Part shown: positions 59,366-64,000 of the stretch, piece by piece
Layout: each line of letters begins with the position of its first letter
Numbering within the stretch: position 1 is the stretch's first letter
From: Yponomeuta sedellus
Taxonomy: Eukaryota > Arthropoda > Insecta > Lepidoptera > Yponomeutidae
DNA: 64,000 bases
Reading direction: 5' to 3'
NCBI GenBank assembly: GCA_934045075.1
Contig: OW203722.1
Location: 8,959,303 to 9,023,302, forward strand
The notes under the pieces: generated by a model
Databases searched by the model: none
The model's input: the letters and a program-made list of their open reading frames with translations, nothing else
What the model was told of the DNA's origin: nothing
Position numbers and translations under genes: made by a program

Positions 59366-61025
59366 GAAGCAGTGGTAAAATAATACTTCTCATTTGAATA
59401 CTACGCAATCAAAGGCACGACTACAGATTGTACCTACTTACATATTATATTAAATACGTAGAAAGATAGAATATTCATTATTGTATGTACAAGAGGAAGT
59501 ACATAAGAAACTTCTAGAATACTTCTTACCTTGTCCTCAATATATACATACAAATACATTGCGCGGATTTGACTGTCATAATTCTGCAGTCTCGAGGAAG
59601 CGGGCTGCGTGAGCTACGCCAATAAATGGCTCCACTATATCTTCCGTAATGTTGAGTCCAACTGTTACGGACCAACTTTGTCACAAGGGCCTTTCTCTAT
59701 GGCGTCTAGGCACGTCATATTGAATACGCAATAAGTTTTAACTGAGGGAAATTATTCATCCCCGAGACGGCACGACGAGGAAAAGTGAAAAGGTTGAGGG
59801 AGGCAGGTAGGCAATGCTTCTGTGATTGATTGTCGTAACGACACCCTTTGTTCAATAATTAAACTTGTGATTTGCGCAATAAGATAACAAAATAGCTATA
59901 ATTACTGTAGTCATTTTGAACTTCTTAAAATGATTAGTTTTCAGAAGTTTGCAGATAAGACTAGTATGCAATTTATTTATTTTGTTTTAATTAATGACTG
60001 GGGTCACGAGTTATTTGATAATTACCATATTAAGAGGCTCCAGACTGTAACACTACCGCCATCGCCACCACGGGAAAAAATGTTATCTTTTTTTATATAC
60101 CTTATTTGCATAAATGACTGTACAATTTGTCATTCATGACTCATCTCATGGTAAGAGTGACTTTTAGAACCCACGATAGAGCCTGAAGACTCGGAGAACA
60201 CTAATCTCACAGCATGTATGCCAAAAACGGCCGTTTTTGGCGATAACCCTAACTAATCCACTTTTTTTTTTACATCATATTCATGTCCTAAAAATAACTA
60301 TTAAATTGATTCACAGATTGAACTGACACTTTTTGCAAATTCAATCTGTAATAAAGATACGATTGTTTTTCCTCGGTGGCAATGATGCTACTCTCCGGAG
60401 CCTCTTAATAGGGAACGTATTAGCAAAGGGCAATATAAGAAGTGTATGTAGCAAGGAAGCCTGTATGCAGCTACTAAATATTATTGATGAAGCACAAGAG
60501 GTAGGTATGTCATGATCGTGGCAAGTGGCAAAACCTAGTATTTCCTACACCTCTGGGATACAAGCTTAAGTTTATGTATACGTAGGGCTAAGTGATGTAT
60601 ATAGATTTACCAAACAGGATTGTAATAATTAAAATACGATATTGAATTTCAGATTTGTAATGCAATACTTTGAACATCCTAAATTTACAATCTTATCAGA
60701 ACACCGTCCGTCCTTAGCTGTAGTCGCCGCTCGAATGAATCTCGCGGTCTCCCACATCTCGAATGGCCATTACAGTTGCACTTCTATGCGACGTGTTTTA
60801 AATTTAGCAAAATCTTGTCAGTCTTTATTTATTTTTAAAGCAATATTTAAATTAAATAACAAAATGACATTTAAGGAAATCCGTTGTCTAACATTTTGAG
60901 TAAGCTGTTTAAGTAGAATTTAATTTCCATTACATTGTTTCTATCTAATTTAAGGCTGATTTGCACCTTTTTCTGAAATACGGCTTAGCTAGCATTTAAA
61001 TAAAACTCTTCATGCTAAATCCAAT
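59366..61025. other. No gene recognised
   Basis: Contains a 22-base perfect palindrome at 60220-60241 and a family Z piece at about 60505-60590 (tgatcgtggcaagtggcaaa, cacctctgggatacaagctt). The 85-codon frame at 60642-60899 has no recognisable domain. Confidence 0.4.
60220..60241. repeat. 22-base perfect palindrome
   Basis: Centred on ggcc: gccaaaaacgg followed directly by ccgtttttggc. Confidence 0.85.
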
Positions 61026-61178
61026 CGGCCTTACTAATATATAAGTTATACACTCTGAATAACTATTTGACGTATATAAATTTTAACTGGTTTAATCGCA
61101 TTTAGCGTACAATAACCAGTTTATCAGACCTCGCATAACGGCTGTATACACAGCTCATAACCTTTATTAGTAAGACCG
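61026..61178. mobile_element. MITE-like element with imperfect inverted ends
   Basis: Ends cggccttactaatatataag (61026 onward) and ctttattagtaagaccg (to 61178) pair with a few mismatches over about 25 bases. No clear duplication at the flanks. Confidence 0.55.
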
Positions 61179-61534
61179 AATTTCAATATCTACGTAAGTG
61201 ACATTTGAGAAATGGTGCAAGAATACCCTAATAACGTGCGTAAAACTCCAAAATTCAAGCGAAATGTGACAACGTCCACACATCCAAACAGATGGCAGTA
61301 CAAGCAGCTTATCTTTGCAATAAACGTATTAACATGAGACAAAATCGTTTAACACCGACTGGGTATGTCAATTCATTACCAGCCGCATTAGATGTCAAAC
61401 AAAGCAATCCATTCCGTCTGAGTGTGTCGCCCACGTGCCATACTACATCCTTCCCTGCAAAAGGACTAGCGATATAACCATGAGTTGTGCTTACTTTAGC
61501 TTAGAAACTATAACCCTTCTAAAAACATTAATTA

Positions 61535-61645
61535 CTACAACATAACATTTATATACAATGCTTTTGGCCCCACACTAGGATACCCTGTGTTGATTGAACC
61601 AGAAACAGTGACATCACAAACATGTAAACATCTAGGAATTAATCA
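61535..61645 (-). mobile_element. SINE family A, tail part
   Basis: caacataacatttatataca, tgcttttggccccacactag, gataccctgtgttg and gtgacatcacaaacatgtaa match 28480-28600. The tRNA-like head is missing. Confidence 0.6.
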
Positions 61646-62109
61646 CACATTTTTAAAATTACCAAGGTTATGAGGTTATGCAAGAGGCTATGTTACGTTT
61701 TTTTATATAAAACACTAGCTGACCCAGCGAAATTCGTACCGCCTTACAGTCGAATCTTTATTTTTTTTATTTTTCTCTCCGTAAGAACCATCCTCGTAGG
61801 TACTTCAAGGAATATTCTAAAAAAAGAATTAGCGAAATTGGTTCTGCTGCTCTCGAGATTTGCGCTTACCAACACATTCAGAGATTCATTTTTATACTAT
61901 GGAGTTATCTCCATGAGGCATGAGGTTATCCTCATGCTTGTATATCTAAAGGAATAGGCAAATAACTGCTAATATTCATTCTTCATTCTTTAAGCGATTC
62001 TATAAGTAGCGAAGGTTTTTGCGGCGAACTGTTGTTACGTCTCATAATCCGCCTTGCTCATATTATATTCTTATATTTTAATCAATATATGTAAATAATC
62101 TTCGAATAA
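61646..62109. other. No gene; possible old repeat
   Basis: About 61712-61740 (actagctgacccagcgaaat, tcgtaccgcc) resembles a common arthropod interspersed repeat, class unknown. The 95-codon frame across it is not a gene. Confidence 0.4.
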
Positions 62110-62290
62110 TAATAAATACCACAACTGGGAGAACTGATAGCCGTTGGGGCGAAAAAGTTCTGCCCTGGCGACCGTGGACCGGACGCCGCAGCATGGGCAG
62201 ACCCTCCACCAGATGGTCTGACGACCTTGTCACGGTGGCGAGGAGTAGCTGGATGCGAACGGCACAAGATCGGGAAGCTTAAAAAACTAT
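62110..62290 (+). pseudogene. RTE-like LINE ORF2 C-terminal remnant
   Basis: The frame through 62130 gives DSRWGEKVLPWRPWTGRRSM, GRPSTRWSDDLVTVARSSWM and RTAQDREA before a stop. It is the same C-terminal module as 17022-17339, in the opposite orientation. Confidence 0.7.
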
Positions 62291-62329
62291 GAGTCTATGA
62301 TGACACATGAATGAGCCCTGTAATAAAAA

Positions 62330-62525
62330 CATAACATAACATTTACTACAGGCACATACATTGCTTCTGGCCCCAAACTAGGATACCTTGTGTCGTGGGT
62401 ACCAGAAACAGCGACATCACAAACATGTAAACATCCAAGACCTGGTGTTTTTCTCCCCAACCGGCGTTCGAGCCCGGGACCTCTAGCTTGGTAAGCAGAT
62501 GCACTACCGCTGCGCCACAGAGGCC
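62330..62525 (-). mobile_element. tRNA-headed SINE, family A, complete
   Basis: On the minus strand: gcctctgtggcgcagcggta (A-box region), gtcccgggctcgaacgccgg (B box), then the same body as 28480-28600. Confidence 0.75.
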
Positions 62526-63313
62526 GTCTAAAAGTGGTTTTAATTTAATTTCTTAACTTCGTTTTTGCGATAAGAGATTTATATATTTTCAATGTACGAA
62601 AAACCGAGGCCACCAAACTGCAACTAGAAATAGGTCTTTAATATGGCTGATATTTAGCTCATGGTAAGTCCATTTTATACCGATTGTTTACCGAGCCGGC
62701 CAACGTCCGATCCCGGCCTCAGATAAGTGTACCCACGATCCATCATTGCATTAGGGGGACGCAATATTCCTATTGATTTTTACCAATTTTCGCGTGCAGC
62801 GGTGGCACAGAGTGCGTTTTTGTTATTTGTCAAAATAAAAATAGCGGTGCTATCGCCCGCCTCGTTTGTTTAGACGTATTGGTGTCTCTTTGGCTCGGGG
62901 ATGTTGTTCCACGGTCTTGCTGTTTGCACAACTCTTTGGAGCGCGGTATTTGGCGTGGGCATTGACATTTTGTACGTTCGTAGCAAGGTAGGGTGTATCA
63001 AAATCAAGAATGGGGATTAGGTAAGGGTAGTAAAGCTAGGTCTACGTTTTACATATTATGTAACTTAAAAACAGTTATATTTGCAGTTCTCTTGTGCGTG
63101 AGTATATACTAATGTATTGCAAAGTTGTGTTTCTAATCTTTTGCTTAGAATCCTGGGGGCAATTGTTCTACTCACAACTAGAGTTTTTTTTAAGTTTGTT
63201 ACTATGCTACTGCATACTTCCATTCTTATATGTACAATAGTGTTATATCTATACGAAAAAACACACTGATGAGTAGAGCCACTCTTCTGAGAACTTATGT
63301 TAATAATAGTAAA
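62526..63313. other. No gene recognised
   Basis: Unique-looking sequence without exon or RNA signals. Confidence 0.4.
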
Positions 63314-63419
63314 CTTTTAGTCCGGATCTACTTACGGGTGTTGTTATATCGGAAGAGTCCAACCAGGTTTCGCTCCGATTCGCAGAGCTTAATTATGGTA
63401 AGTAGATCCGGACTAAAAG
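63314..63419. repeat. Perfect 22-bp inverted repeat, 62-base spacer
   Basis: 63314-63335 (cttttagtccggatctactt ac) is the exact reverse complement of 63398-63419. The 106-base unit could be a small foldback element. Confidence 0.85.
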
Positions 63420-63554
63420 ACTACAATGTGTTGTGCTTGCGAAAGTTTTACTTGGAATAATACTTTCCAGTGTTGATAATTCCTGTGGAACTGAATGAAG
63501 CTTAGGTATTTCATTGTCGAAGTTATCTAATTGACAGACTGCTTGCGAGTGATA

Positions 63555-63665
63555 TAAAATAAGATAAGAATATTCTTTATTGTACACCAGAGCACATATT
63601 ATAAAACATGTAAAGATACAAAGTACAATTGGTGGCCTTATTGCTAAAAGCAATAGGTGAAGTGA
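63555..63665 (-). mobile_element. Family E retroelement 3' end
   Basis: gataagaatattctttattg, tacaccagagcaca and acaattggtggccttattgc then taaaagcaat match 2600-2745 and 12315-12420. Beyond it, to 64000, I see nothing further. Confidence 0.62.
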
Positions 63666-64000
63666 TAAAACCTACCTAGTGATGCCTCCTGCCCGCCAAC
63701 ACATAAACAATTACTAAAAGATAAAAGTATAATAAAAACACCATAGCCAGTGTATAGTAAAAGATAAAAAAGGAAAAAACATAACTTCTTATCCAGGCCG
63801 TAGAAGCACAAAAAATAAACAAATTTTGGTACCGTCCTGAATAAGTTTGTAGACATTCCTTTCTACGCACTTAGCATAGATATTGATTTTCAGCGCTTTG
63901 AATGTAACGTTCCTAGCGTAGAAATTTTTATCATAGCCATAGTATTCAACTATTGAACAGAAATAGAAACGAATTAATTAGGCTCATCTGGCACTAATCC

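Noticed and set aside
60642..60899. 85-codon open frame on the plus strand
   Set aside because: No recognisable domain and no neighbouring exon signals; AT-rich background.
1..64000. CRISPR array, prophage, operon or defence island
   Set aside because: No spaced direct repeats, no clustered unidirectional genes, and a split animal gene; the window is eukaryotic.

Overview
The window is animal nuclear DNA and almost certainly lepidopteran (moth or butterfly). It is AT-rich and crowded with short interspersed elements. These include several tRNA-headed SINE families, a SINE whose head resembles 5S rRNA, 3' ends of RTE-like and Jockey-like LINEs, MITEs, and TATG/GATA/TA microsatellites. The only cellular protein gene I can support is one spliced gene on the + strand. 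The species cannot be named from the sequence.

That gene is a roundabout (Robo) axon-guidance receptor of the Robo2/Robo3 (Drosophila Leak) class. I assembled ten coding exons from 28190 to 47119, and every boundary keeps the reading frame (55+330+154+131+273+1314+334+173+344+570 = 3678 nt, 1225 residues plus stop). The product has a signal peptide, five Ig domains, three fibronectin type III domains, one transmembrane helix, and a short cytoplasmic tail with CC0-like (YAEV) and CC1-like (YASV) tyrosine motifs. I see no convincing CC2 or CC3 motif. The first coding exon carries 5' UTR sequence behind a good acceptor, so at least one non-coding exon and the promoter lie further upstream and were not found. 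Intron 1 is about 10.2 kb and introns 2 and 3 are 1.3 and 2.6 kb. The remaining introns are short (77 to 542 bases).

Layout: 1 to 28090 is non-coding and repeat-bearing, possibly including the robo promoter or 5' UTR introns. 28091 to 47119 is robo. From 47120 onward comes the 3' UTR, with possible poly(A) signals at 47426, 47937 and 48549. About 49 to 64 kb is again repeat-rich DNA without a recognisable gene.

The most informative non-genic structures are: a 5S-rRNA-derived SINE family (12656, 39638, 51221 and a tail at 52093), two copies with clean target-site duplications; a perfect 35-bp inverted repeat with a 4-nt loop about 450 bp upstream of the first robo coding exon (27567-27640); a diverged three-unit tandem array split by an RTE-like insertion (16641-17535); a nearly identical 392-bp tandem duplication (52190-52975); and foldback copies of one tRNA-SINE. 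I found no operon, CRISPR array, defence locus or other new multi-gene system. The window looks like one neural receptor gene in repeat-laden DNA.
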